DNA of 13,576 nucleotides from Bacteroidota bacterium (lineage in GTDB: Bacteria; Bacteroidota; Bacteroidia; B-17B0; Aurantibacillaceae), in NCBI GenBank assembly GCA_025359355.1, contig JANYGR010000270.1, forward strand, positions 1 through 13,576, written 5' to 3'. Position numbers and translations under genes: made by a program. Below are positions 1-6,798 of this stretch, piece after piece (the stretch's first letter is position 1; each line of letters opens with the position of its first letter). The notes under the pieces are model-generated. The model was not told the origin of the DNA and ran no database searches. It saw only the letters and a program-made list of their open reading frames with translations.

Positions 1-575
1 AAAAAAAATCTCGTAAGAGGAAAGATATTTCGCTTGAGAGCCTTGATGTTCCTCGTGCGACTTCATACTTTCATCTTGCAAAAAAATAAATTCTATTGAG
101 AGTGCTGTTCTTTCTCCTTTGAAAAAATATTTTTTCGTGAAAGGAAAGATATTCCTCTCGCATTAAAAAAAATTCTCGTAAGAGGAAAGATATTTCGCTT
201 GAGAGCTTTGATGTTCCTCGTGCGACTTCATACGCTCATCTTGCAAAAAAATAAATTCTCTTGAGAGCGATGTTCTTTCTTCTTCTAAAAAATATTTTTT
301 CGTAAGAGGAAAGATATTCCTCTCGCATTAAAAAAAAATCTCGTAAGAGGAAAGGTATTTCGCTTGAGAGCTTTGATGTTCCTAGTGCGACTCCATACCT
401 TCATCTTGCAAAAAAATAAATGCTCGTTACAGGAATGATATTACTCTTAAGAGTTATAATGTTCCTGTCGTTATAAAATAATTTCGCTTGAGAATAAAGG
501 CATTCCTCTTGCGATTGATGTTGTTTCTCTCACAATAAAATATTTTTTCACGAGAGGAGGGATGTTCCTCTTGGC
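1..575. repeat. Tandem 165-bp repeat made of small hairpins
   Basis: Three copies start at 9, 174 and 339, exactly 165 bases apart. Copies 1 and 2 differ at only about a dozen positions. Copy 3 follows the pattern to about 420 and then diverges. Each copy carries several imperfect palindromes of the type CGYAAGAGGAA...TTCCTCTYGCG. The cleanest is the 7-bp stem AGAGGAA/TTCCTCT at 305-311 and 317-323, with a 5-base loop. Diverged relatives continue at 429-468, at about 484-515 and at 551-573. I see no coding frame here. The array may begin before the window. The lack of unique spacers argues against CRISPR. Function is unknown. Confidence 0.85.
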
Positions 576-577
576 TG

Positions 578-750
578 TATAATGCTGCGAAATGCCCCAC
601 TTAATATGCTATTAATCTTTGACTTAATTTTTCAATTTCTAATAATTACTTGCAGATGAGTAAATCCATTTATTATTTTATTTAATATGTTTTAGTAATA
701 TAACAGATACATTAAGACTTATGCTTCTGCATTATGTCGCAGCATTATAA
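578..750. mobile_element. MITE-like, internally deleted relative of the 2177-2892 transposase element
   Basis: The ends form a 13-bp perfect inverted repeat (TATAATGCTGCGA at 578-590 and its complement at 737-749). Bases from about 600 to 680 match the 3' end of the transposase gene and its flank (about 2215-2310), for example the shared GCAGATGAGTAAATCCATT, with one small deletion. Bases from about 684 to 750 match the other flank (about 2806-2877), for example TTTTAGTAATATA. The roughly 490 bases between, holding most of the transposase including the HUH and tyrosine motifs, are absent. The outer hairpin halves are degraded. Both ends carry the same two C-to-T type changes relative to the full element, so this looks like a member of a sister subfamily and not random decay. 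Confidence 0.8.
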
Positions 751-886
751 ATCATTACTGTTCGGAACATGGTTAATCGTCAATAATATGGGCAATTTTA
801 TTGGTATTGCATTGCGATAGTTATTGGAAGCTTCGGAGCGAAAGCGGAAGAGAGTTAATGAAAATGTTTTTAAAAAAGTTAGATTA

Positions 887-916
887 GGTCACGGACGATA
901 CGTCCGCGACAACGGG
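887..916 (+). repeat. REP-like 30-bp hairpin repeat, copy 1
   Basis: The repeat begins GGTCA. It contains the perfect 6-bp stem CGGACG/CGTCCG (892-897 and 901-906) around loop ATA, and ends CGACAACGGG. It matches copy 2 at 29 of 30 positions, and the single difference lies in the hairpin loop. A palindrome with a short asymmetric tail is the usual form of a REP element. It is not the same sequence as the ends of the nearby transposase element. Confidence 0.75.
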
Positions 917-935
917 TGTATTTCCAGTTTGATTA

Positions 936-969
936 AATAAAAAAACCGTAGCGCATTAACTACGGCTTT
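936..969 (-). terminator. Intrinsic terminator, best on the reverse strand
   Basis: The stem CCGTAG/CTACGG (946-951 and 960-965) has an 8-base loop. On the reverse strand the stem extends through a G-T wobble and A-T pairs, then runs into seven T residues (939-945). It lies about 200 bases downstream of the reverse-strand MORN-type gene and could end its transcript. On the forward strand the hairpin is followed by a weaker CTTTCTTTCTTT tract, so some bidirectional activity is possible. Confidence 0.65.
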
Positions 970-981
970 CTTTCTTTATAT

Positions 982-1011
982 GGTCACGGACGACACGTCC
1001 GCGACAACGGG
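982..1011 (+). repeat. REP-like 30-bp hairpin repeat, copy 2
   Basis: Same orientation as copy 1, 95 bases further on. The stem CGGACG/CGTCCG (987-992 and 996-1001) is unchanged. The loop is ACA in place of ATA. Copies 1 and 2 sit on either side of the terminator at 936-969. Confidence 0.75.
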
Positions 1012-1170
1012 ATTAGTTTAACGCAATAAAAAAACCTTAGATAATTTTAGTTGACATAAACTAACATAGCAATTAGACTTTAAACATCATGCGCACGGAT
1101 ACCTAACACACATGCCAACGCTTCATATCCGCGCAAACCCTGTATTTGCTATATCCGAGACAACGGGGCG

Positions 1171-2133
1171 TTATGGCACTTGAATTATTTTTTTACCATT
1201 GTTGTCTATAATTTTTTTCAAAATACGCCCTTTATTATAAATGTAATATAAAACTAAATCTCCTTTTTCCGAATACTCTTTATAATCTCCATCAGGCTCA
1301 TTATTAATTAAAAGCCCTTGCACTTTTATACTTCCAGATGGATAATAATATTCATACTTTCCATTTATTTTACCGCTCTCATACACCATAGATTGTTTTA
1401 TATTTCCTTTTTTATAATAGGATGTGTAAGATCCGTTATAAATCATTTTTTTAGATTTATAATTAAAATTAGATTCTTCAATTAATACTTTTTTTAAATA
1501 TTTTTTTTGATTAAGTTTTTGTTGATTTTGAGAGTAATAATCTACTTGTATTAAATTATTTTTTTTATCGTAATAATAAAAATAGCCATCATACTCTTGT
1601 AGGAGTTTAGAATTATTTGTTTTAAACTTTGGATAAAACCCTTGATACATAATATTATTTTTACTAAAATATAAATAAATGTAAGGTATTGAATCTGAAT
1701 TAATGCTATCATGATCTATAATGTAATTATAAAACCCTAAATTATCAAACTCATAAGATCTACCTATAAGCTTTCCTTTATTATCAAAATAAGATATATG
1801 CTCTGCTTTTTTATTATCGTAGAACGTAATTGATTTCCCAATTCTAATTCCATTTCTCATATAACAAGAATCCCGTAGATTTCCATATCTATATAATAAG
1901 TATGTTCCTTCAATTGTATCATTTTTATAATTCAATATTATTTTGATCCCATCTTGCGCATTTTCGCAAATACACTCCCCATTTTTTAAACTATTTATTT
2001 CTTTAACATTGCACTTATAGTTATTATTAGTTAAACAGTTAATGCTTTCTTGAGCATTAACTGTTGCAAAATATGATAAAATAAAAGTAAAAACAATTAT
2101 TCTAATGCTTCCTATGTTTTCTGAATTTCCCAT
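1171..2133 (-). CDS. Exported MORN/YwqK-type repeat protein
   Basis: The protein has 320 residues. Residues 1-27 look like a signal peptide: hydrophobic IIVFTFILSYFATVNA, then a likely cut before QES. The rest contains spaced aromatic and glycine repeats of the MORN_2/YwqK kind, such as GTYLLYRYGNLRDSCYMRNG (about 76-95), GSYTSYYKKGNIKQSMVYESG (about 234-254), GKYEYYYPSGSIK and GDYKEYSEKGDL. Databases often label this family YwqK antitoxin, but no toxin partner is visible next to it and the export signal argues against a cytoplasmic antitoxin role. There is no T9SS tail and no lipobox, so periplasm or outside the cell is likely. The left end of the transposase element lies only about 43 bases upstream of the start codon, so the insertion may have altered its promoter. 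Function is not known. Confidence 0.8.
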   Translation of the reverse strand: MGNSENIGSIRIIVFTFILSYFATVNAQESINCLTNNNYKCNVKEINSLKNGECICENAQDGIKIILNYKNDTIEGTYLLYRYGNLRDSCYMRNGIRIGKSITFYDNKKAEHISYFDNKGKLIGRSYEFDNLGFYNYIIDHDSINSDSIPYIYLYFSKNNIMYQGFYPKFKTNNSKLLQEYDGYFYYYDKKNNLIQVDYYSQNQQKLNQKKYLKKVLIEESNFNYKSKKMIYNGSYTSYYKKGNIKQSMVYESGKINGKYEYYYPSGSIKVQGLLINNEPDGDYKEYSEKGDLVLYYIYNKGRILKKIIDNNGKKIIQVP

Positions 2134-2176
2134 TTCGTTTTAAAATTTTAGAGTGTGGTTTTCTACTTCGATATCC

Positions 2177-2205
2177 CCCGCTCCGCTGCATTTGTAATGC
2201 TGCGG
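2177..2205 (+). repeat. Left terminal inverted repeat of the RAYT element
   Basis: All 29 bases pair with 2864-2892. The match stops at 2206 on the inside. On the outside it stops because 2893 is T where a G would be needed. The end contains its own near-perfect stem CCGCTGCATT/AATGCTGCGG with loop TGT. Confidence 0.9.
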
Positions 2206-2215
2206 AAAGTTCTAC

Positions 2216-2785
2216 TTAATAAGTCATTAATGGTTGACTTAATCTTTCAACTTCTATAATACTTTCCATTTCTTGGTAATTACTAGCAGATGAGTAAATC
2301 CATTCGTGAGTTTGTTTCACTAGCCCTGCCTCTATAGGATTGTTATGAATATAATTTATTTTATCCCAAACAAATTTTTCGCTAAATAATTCAATAGCAT
2401 GGTTACCTTCTTGCCAAAATTTAAAATACGTGTGTCGTTTACTTGGCTCAGCCTCCTCTTCAAATAATTTCAACATCCATTCTCTTCTGCTTTCTGGCTC
2501 GTTTTGTATTTGTTCTATAATCTTCTTCGAAGTAAACTTCTTAAAATCTCTTATTGTGTCTTTTAATAAAAATGGTTCGTTTGTATTTGCAATCATATGT
2601 ATATGATTGCTCATAATGCAATATGCAAATAACACTAAACCCTTTTCTTTTTGGCAGTATTTTAAAGAGTCAATTATAGCATCTCTATGATTTTTACGAG
2701 TAAATACATCAATCCAATTTACTACAGTAAGTGTCAAAAAATAAGCTTTGTCTGTTTTTATATTTTGCTTTTCTCCTTGTTTCAT
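2216..2785 (-). CDS. REP-associated tyrosine transposase (Y1_Tnp / HUH)
   Basis: The 189-residue protein appears intact. HUH nucleases of this family nick single-stranded DNA at hairpins and join it through a phosphotyrosine. The metal-binding His-x-His is H61-I-H63 in CIMSNHIHMI. The probable catalytic Tyr145 lies in YIHNNPIEAGLV, with Asn149 four residues later, matching the Tyr/Asn spacing I recall for E. coli RAYT. The C-terminal EWIYSSASNY (161-170) is also typical of the family. The start at 2785 gives a normal N terminus (KAYFLTLTVVNW, the first strand of the fold). The gene fills most of an element with hairpin ends and has no accessory TnpB, which fits a RAYT better than IS200/IS605. 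Confidence 0.9.
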   Translation of the reverse strand: MKQGEKQNIKTDKAYFLTLTVVNWIDVFTRKNHRDAIIDSLKYCQKEKGLVLFAYCIMSNHIHMIANTNEPFLLKDTIRDFKKFTSKKIIEQIQNEPESRREWMLKLFEEEAEPSKRHTYFKFWQEGNHAIELFSEKFVWDKINYIHNNPIEAGLVKQTHEWIYSSASNYQEMESIIEVERLSQPLMTY

Positions 2786-2863
2786 ATATCACATTATATA
2801 ATCTAATTTAAGATGTTTTTAGTAATATAGCAAATACAGTATGCTTTATACTTCTGTATGATG

Positions 2864-2892
2864 CCGCAGCATTACAAATGCAGCGGAGCGGG
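2864..2892 (-). repeat. Right terminal inverted repeat of the RAYT element
   Basis: This is the perfect reverse complement of 2177-2205. It contains the stem CCGCAGCATT/AATGCAGCGG (one mismatch) with loop ACA, then AGCGGG. Coding sequence of the propeller-like gene resumes at once at 2893, so this marks the breakpoint in that gene. Confidence 0.9.
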
Positions 2893-3796
2893 TGGCATAG
2901 CTACTTGGGATGGTGTTAATTTCAACCCTATTATACTACCTAAAAGTCCTGTTTGTACAACTGATTTTTATATTTCATCAATAGTAGAGTATCAAAACGA
3001 AATTTATATCTGTGGAGGTCCTTTTAATATAGGTTCATTAAATTGTGCTCGTGATATTTATAAATTTAATGGAACATAATGGGTATCAACTACAGGAACA
3101 GGTTTATTTGGTAGCTTTGATTCCGTTGGCAATTTAATTGTTTTTAATAATGAATTATATGCTTCTGGACATATGCAAATATCTAATGGTAATCCAGGCA
3201 ATAATATTATTAAATGGGACGGCATTAACTGGAAAGATATTGGTTTTGGTAATACTGCATCATTTATTGGTATACGGAAAACATTAATATATCATAATCA
3301 ATTATGGGTATTTGGTAGTTTTACTCAGGTAGCGGGATCTCCCGCATCTAATATTGCCATGTACGATGGTACTAATTGGTGTGTCTTACCAGATACTGTT
3401 CAAAATAATGTATATAGTGTTGCTGTGTACCGAGATACCATTTACTTAGGAGGTGGGTTTACTAAAATAAATTCGGATACTAATATGGCGTATGTGGCTA
3501 AACTTAAATATCCAACATTGTATAGTCAATGTGTAAATGTTGGTATTATAGAATTTAAAAATAATTCTAATATTTCACTTTATCCTAATCCAACTAATTC
3601 TACTTTAAATATTGTTGACGAACAAAATCAATTAATAAACTCCACCATAGAAATTACAAATTATTTAGGACAATGTGTTTTTTCTGATACATTTTCTAAT
3701 CAAATTGATGTATCTCATTTTTCAAGTGGGGTTTATACAATCAATATCAAATCAATTAGTGGCGAGTTATATCACGCTAAGTTTGTGAAGGAGTAA
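2893..3796 (+). pseudogene. T9SS-exported propeller-like protein, 5' part lost and internal stop
   Basis: One reading frame runs from the edge of the transposase element to the stop at 3794-3796, but a TAA at 3077-3079 interrupts it. The residues after the stop (WVSTTGTGLFGSF) continue the protein in the same frame up to and beyond the ATG at 3173. Four repeats alternate a blade motif (ATWDGVNF, YKFNGT-stop-W, IKWDGINW, AMYDGTNW) with a second motif (NEIYICGG, NELYASG, NQLWVFGSF, DTIYLGGGF), as in kelch or delta-60-like beta-propellers. From about 3560 the tail (ISLYPNPTNSTLNI...GVYTINIKS...KFVKE) is a type A T9SS sorting domain. No signal peptide or upstream half exists beside it. The ATG at 2858 lies partly in the transposon end and is not a real start. 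A shorter product starting at 3173 could be made but would lack an export signal. Confidence 0.8.
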
Positions 3797-3827
3797 AGGC
3801 TTTTTACTAAATAAATGACTTATTATT

Positions 3828-5309
3828 TTACTCATAAGCTCCTGCGCTTGGATGTAGAGGATCTCTAGGTATAAGACCCGTTATATCCTTTTGAGTTATT
3901 GGATATGGTGTTTGATATATATTTGTTCCAATTGCTTTTGCGGCAGAAGTAGATCCGATTTGAAAATTATAATTTACCACATCTACAAACTGAGCAGATT
4001 GATTATATACATTGTTAACTGACGTTGTCCCGGTAATGACAGAGGTTTTAAGTAAACAGCTATTAAATTGAAATATTTTAGTTGGAGATGTTGGCGTTTT
4101 TACATCGAACTCTAGTTCATTGCCAGCTGATCCATCAATAATACAGTTTCCAAAATACAAACTATCATATTGGGAAATATTAGTGCCGTCGAAGTTATCA
4201 AGGTGCACGCAGGGTTGCGTGCCTCTGCCCCCATCTTTATTAAAATAATTAGCAAAGGTATTGTGAAGGAAAACAGCATTACCACCATTTGTTATGGCCG
4301 CACAATATTCTTTACAATTACTGATGACATTATTAGCAGCCCAAATATTAAAAAAAGAGGTATAAAGCCCCCATTTAGAGCAGTTTTTGATGATGGTATT
4401 GGTTAATTTTACTTTAGTTGGCTGAGAAGCGTTTAATAAAATATCAGCCTGTAAGCCTATAAACCCATTTTTAATAATGGCGTAATTAATGTAATTATCG
4501 GTATGTCCTTCATTTATCCAAATACGATCCCATTGTCCTGGTAAATCAGCATAATCGGCTTCTCTTCGGTCTCCCTGAAAGGTTACTTCATTTCCGAAAG
4601 CCCCATTTACTTGTAAGGTTCCATATCTATATACCCATAAGCCAGCATTTTGGTGGAAGTAAACTTTTACGCCTGGATTAATCACTAATTTCTGAAGAGA
4701 ATCGACCACCAACCAGCCATATATAACATGAGGTTTGTTATCATCTGGTTGCCCTAACGCTCCGCCTCCCCAAGTAACAGTAACGGCAGTTGTTAGAGAT
4801 GATACAGTAGAGTAGGGCAAAAAGCCTGTTTGATATTGTATAGCCTTATTTGGATAGTGGTAATGGGCATCTTGTCCCCAAGCCTCGAGTGCAACCGATT
4901 GTTGACTGCCATTAACATCAAATAAAATTTTATCTTGAATAATTAAAGGACTTAATGCGTAGTTCGGATTTACATTAACCTGAATAAAAATAAAAACACT
5001 ATCATTTGCTAAAATCTCCACATTGGTAACTTCTTTTCCAGATACACCGTCTACATTCATAATAAATTGTGAAGAAGATCCCTGTTCTAATCTTACAGAC
5101 GATATATTTATTTTTTGACTATTTAGATTTCTAACCCTGATTTGGCGAGTAGCAGAGCCGATGGTTGTAAAAACGGTATCAAATAAAACTGAATCTTGCG
5201 AAAATGAAACGCGGGCTGATGGGTCGGTTAATAGCTTGTCTTTTTTACAAGAAATGAAGCTAAAAAACAAACACAAAGTAGAAATTAGTAAGATAATTTG
5301 GCGATTCAT
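3828..5309 (-). CDS. Lipoprotein with Ig-like and predicted right-handed beta-helix domains
   Basis: The 493-residue protein has a lipoprotein signal peptide with Cys21 (LFFSFISC-KKDK). The Lys-Lys-Asp after the cysteine is common in surface-directed lipoproteins of Bacteroidota. Residues about 30-145 resemble an Ig-like domain (VLFDTVFTTIGSATRQIRVRN...). From about 195 to 430, short strand-turn repeats rich in Asn, Gly and Ile (VINPGVKVYFHQNAGLWVYRYGTL..., IIKNGFIGLQAD, TNTIIKNCSKWGL, NNVISNCKEYC, FLHNTFANY) suggest a parallel beta-helix. This fold is found in polysaccharide lyases and adhesins, but I see no catalytic signature. It ends PSAGAYE, a frequent ending of such proteins. It converges on the broken propeller gene with 31 bases between and no clear terminator. 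On its strand TAAATTTG lies just before the ATG, too close for certainty that it is the promoter. Confidence 0.8.
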   Translation of the reverse strand: MNRQIILLISTLCLFFSFISCKKDKLLTDPSARVSFSQDSVLFDTVFTTIGSATRQIRVRNLNSQKINISSVRLEQGSSSQFIMNVDGVSGKEVTNVEILANDSVFIFIQVNVNPNYALSPLIIQDKILFDVNGSQQSVALEAWGQDAHYHYPNKAIQYQTGFLPYSTVSSLTTAVTVTWGGGALGQPDDNKPHVIYGWLVVDSLQKLVINPGVKVYFHQNAGLWVYRYGTLQVNGAFGNEVTFQGDRREADYADLPGQWDRIWINEGHTDNYINYAIIKNGFIGLQADILLNASQPTKVKLTNTIIKNCSKWGLYTSFFNIWAANNVISNCKEYCAAITNGGNAVFLHNTFANYFNKDGGRGTQPCVHLDNFDGTNISQYDSLYFGNCIIDGSAGNELEFDVKTPTSPTKIFQFNSCLLKTSVITGTTSVNNVYNQSAQFVDVVNYNFQIGSTSAAKAIGTNIYQTPYPITQKDITGLIPRDPLHPSAGAYE

Positions 5310-5373
5310 AAAGCAAATTTATAATATTAATAACGGTAATTGATGAATTTTATTTTATTTTTAAAAAAAATAG

Positions 5374-5402
5374 TTGTGGCTTAGAGTTTTTTACTATATT
5401 TG
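5374..5402 (+). promoter_or_regulatory. Bacteroidota-type promoter for rpmE2
   Basis: TTG (5374-5376), an 18-base spacer and TATATTTG (5395-5402) match the TTG-N17-23-TAnnTTTG pattern of the Bacteroidota primary sigma factor. Transcription would start near 5409, giving a leader of about 33 bases that is AT-rich and has no Shine-Dalgarno sequence, as is normal in this phylum. Confidence 0.8.
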
Positions 5403-5441
5403 CATTCCAAATTTTCGAATAATAAATAAGAATTAAATAAA

Positions 5442-5693
5442 ATGAAAGCAGAAATTCACCCAGAAAACTACAGACTTTGTGTATTTAAAGATATGTCTAA
5501 CGGATACTCATTTTTAACTAAGTCATGTTCAGATACTAAAGATACTATCGTTCATGAAGATGGTGTAGAATATCCATTAGTAAAATTGGATATTTCAATG
5601 ACGTCTCACCCGTTTTATACTGGTAAACAAATGTTGGTAGATACAGCAGGTCGTATTGATAAATTTAAAACGCGTTACTCTAAAAAAGCGTAA
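5442..5693 (+). CDS. rpmE2: 50S ribosomal protein L31, type B
   Basis: The 83-residue protein begins MKAEIHPENYRLCVFKD. It carries the typical SCSDTKDTI...EYPLVKLDISMTSHPFYTGKQ...VDTAGRIDKFKTRY core of L31, a large-subunit protein that bridges to the small subunit. The two cysteines (13 and 29) are not arranged as the CxxC pairs of the zinc-binding A type, so this is the zinc-independent form. In Bacteroidota the B form is commonly the housekeeping copy. It is a single-gene unit, with a good promoter at 5374-5402 and a strong terminator directly downstream. Confidence 0.97.
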   Translation: MKAEIHPENYRLCVFKDMSNGYSFLTKSCSDTKDTIVHEDGVEYPLVKLDISMTSHPFYTGKQMLVDTAGRIDKFKTRYSKKA

Positions 5694-5715
5694 TTATTTT
5701 TTAGTTATATTGTTT

Positions 5716-5750
5716 AAAATCCATTCGTTTATGCGAATGGATTTTTTTTT
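5716..5750 (+). terminator. Intrinsic terminator after rpmE2
   Basis: A perfect 12-bp stem, AAAATCCATTCG (5716-5727) and CGAATGGATTTT (5734-5745), has a 6-base loop and is followed by a run of T through 5750. It begins 23 bases after the rpmE2 stop and separates rpmE2 from the following operon. Confidence 0.92.
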
Positions 5751-5783
5751 GATTGTAATTATATAAATAATAACGAAGGCTTA

Positions 5784-5814
5784 TTGAATATCATTAATAA
5801 AAACTGTAATTTAG
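5784..5814 (+). promoter_or_regulatory. Candidate promoter of the glycan operon
   Basis: TTG (5784-5786), a 20-base spacer and TAATTTAG (5807-5814) match the Bacteroidota promoter pattern with one mismatch in the -7 box. The site lies after the rpmE2 terminator and 26 bases before the acetyltransferase start. The 14 bases AAAAACTGTAATTT across the -7 box also occur upstream of pruA. Confidence 0.5.
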
Positions 5815-5840
5815 AGCAGGTAATATACCTTAATTGACCA

Positions 5841-6797
5841 ATGGAAATAGGCTTATACGAAGTGTGGATGAAACCTCAAATAGTTGATTTGTTTAGTAAG
5901 CAATATGGAGTTGGCGTTGATGAGTTTTCGAAATTGATTGATGATTTTTATGAGCATTCTTATCAAAAACATAGATGCATCAGAATTGTAGCAACGGAAG
6001 AAAATGTGGTTATTGGATTTCAGTCATTTTTTTATTGGCCTTATAGTTACATGGGAATTACTTATAATTCTTATCAATCAGGTAATTCCTTAGTGCATCC
6101 CGATTATCGGGGGAAGGGAATTTTTCAAAAACTTTTGTCTTATATAGATAATCATCAAAAAGAATTGAATATTGATTTTTTGATAGGCTTTCCTATTATT
6201 GATTCTAAAAATAGTTTGTTACGAAATAACTGGGTTAATTTATTTAATTCGCAGTGGTATATTAAGCTATTAAACCCATTTTCATTGGTAATTCCAGTAA
6301 ATATGAATAAATTGAAGCTGGTTTTTAATGATCCGTTAACTAATAATATAGAAGATCCAGATTACATTCGACTATCTAATTCTAATGAATTTATTCAATG
6401 GAGAGCTGACTATTCGGGGGCAAGTGACTATGTTTATTTTACATATATTGAAAATGAAAAAATAATTCAATTTCAAATGAAGTTAGTGATGAGAAAGCGA
6501 ATAATAAAGGAATTACAAATTGGGGATGTGAAAACGAATTATAATAACGATACGGATTTTTTGGAAAATAGCCTACATAAACTTATTAAGAAAGCCCGTG
6601 AAGTGTCTTTTTTGAGTATACTATCTGTAGCATTAAATGAAAATGCTGATTCAGTATTGATAAATAGTTTACTGAAAACATCTTTTAAGCGAACAAATAA
6701 ATCTATTTTTTTTATGGTAAAGCCATTTATTAATTTAAAAGAATTAGTAAATGCAGATAAATGGCTTATGTATAGGTCGGATATAGATACTTGGTAA
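5841..6797 (+). CDS. GNAT-family N-acetyltransferase
   Basis: In this 318-residue protein the first 150 or so residues form a GNAT domain. The acetyl-CoA pyrophosphate loop (motif A) is HPDYRGKGIF at 86-95, and the start of the next helix is KLLSYIDNHQ. The second half (about 150-318) is not recognised; it has the length expected of an additional GNAT-like or substrate-binding half. It has no signal peptide or membrane segment, so it acts in the cytoplasm. The gene opens a tight operon with a polysaccharide deacetylase, so the acceptor may be an amino sugar or lipid-linked glycan, but this is inference from context. The stop codon is followed after one base by the next start. Confidence 0.8.
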   Translation: MEIGLYEVWMKPQIVDLFSKQYGVGVDEFSKLIDDFYEHSYQKHRCIRIVATEENVVIGFQSFFYWPYSYMGITYNSYQSGNSLVHPDYRGKGIFQKLLSYIDNHQKELNIDFLIGFPIIDSKNSLLRNNWVNLFNSQWYIKLLNPFSLVIPVNMNKLKLVFNDPLTNNIEDPDYIRLSNSNEFIQWRADYSGASDYVYFTYIENEKIIQFQMKLVMRKRIIKELQIGDVKTNYNNDTDFLENSLHKLIKKAREVSFLSILSVALNENADSVLINSLLKTSFKRTNKSIFFMVKPFINLKELVNADKWLMYRSDIDTW

Positions 6798-6798
6798 T

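Larger units (their letters stand above)
751..1170. other. Intergenic stretch with REP-like repeats and no gene
   Basis: No convincing coding frame is visible on either strand. The stretch holds two copies of a 30-bp hairpin repeat (887-916, 982-1011), a partial third copy near 1154-1167 (TCCGAGACAACGGG, one mismatch to the end of the repeat), and a terminator between the two full copies. The rest is AT-rich with no recognisable signal. Confidence 0.6.
2177..2892 (-). mobile_element. REP-associated tyrosine transposase (RAYT/Y1) element with perfect ends
   Basis: A 716-bp unit is bounded by a perfect 29-bp inverted repeat (2177-2205 and 2864-2892) and encodes one intact HUH/Y1 transposase. 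Each end is itself nearly palindromic (CCGCAGCATT-ACA-AATGCAGCGG, one mismatch in the stem) followed by AGCGGG, so each can fold into the hairpin that Y1 enzymes recognise. Hairpin ends with no obvious target duplication fit the single-strand mechanism of this superfamily. The right end abuts a broken gene. The element's inner flanks are shared with the short derivative at 578-750. Confidence 0.85.

Noticed and set aside
1..420. CRISPR array
   Set aside because: The repeat period is 165 bases and the whole unit is repeated, with no short repeat and unique spacer pattern and no cas genes.
2858..3079. Separate small gene starting at 2858
   Set aside because: Its first dozen codons lie in the transposon terminal repeat, and the rest is the middle of a larger propeller protein cut by a stop codon.
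3077..3079. Stop-codon recoding
   Set aside because: TAA ends most other genes in the window, such as rpmE2 and the acetyltransferase, so a reassigned TAA is not credible.
3173..3796. Independent 207-residue secreted protein
   Set aside because: The same frame upstream of the ATG encodes another propeller blade, and there is no signal peptide, so it is the 3' part of a pseudogene.
4170..4406. Forward-strand open frame
   Set aside because: It lies antisense inside the lipoprotein gene and has no recognisable protein features.
5161..5343. Forward-strand small open frame
   Set aside because: It is antisense to the signal peptide and Ig-like part of the lipoprotein gene. The sequence is low in complexity and has no start signal.
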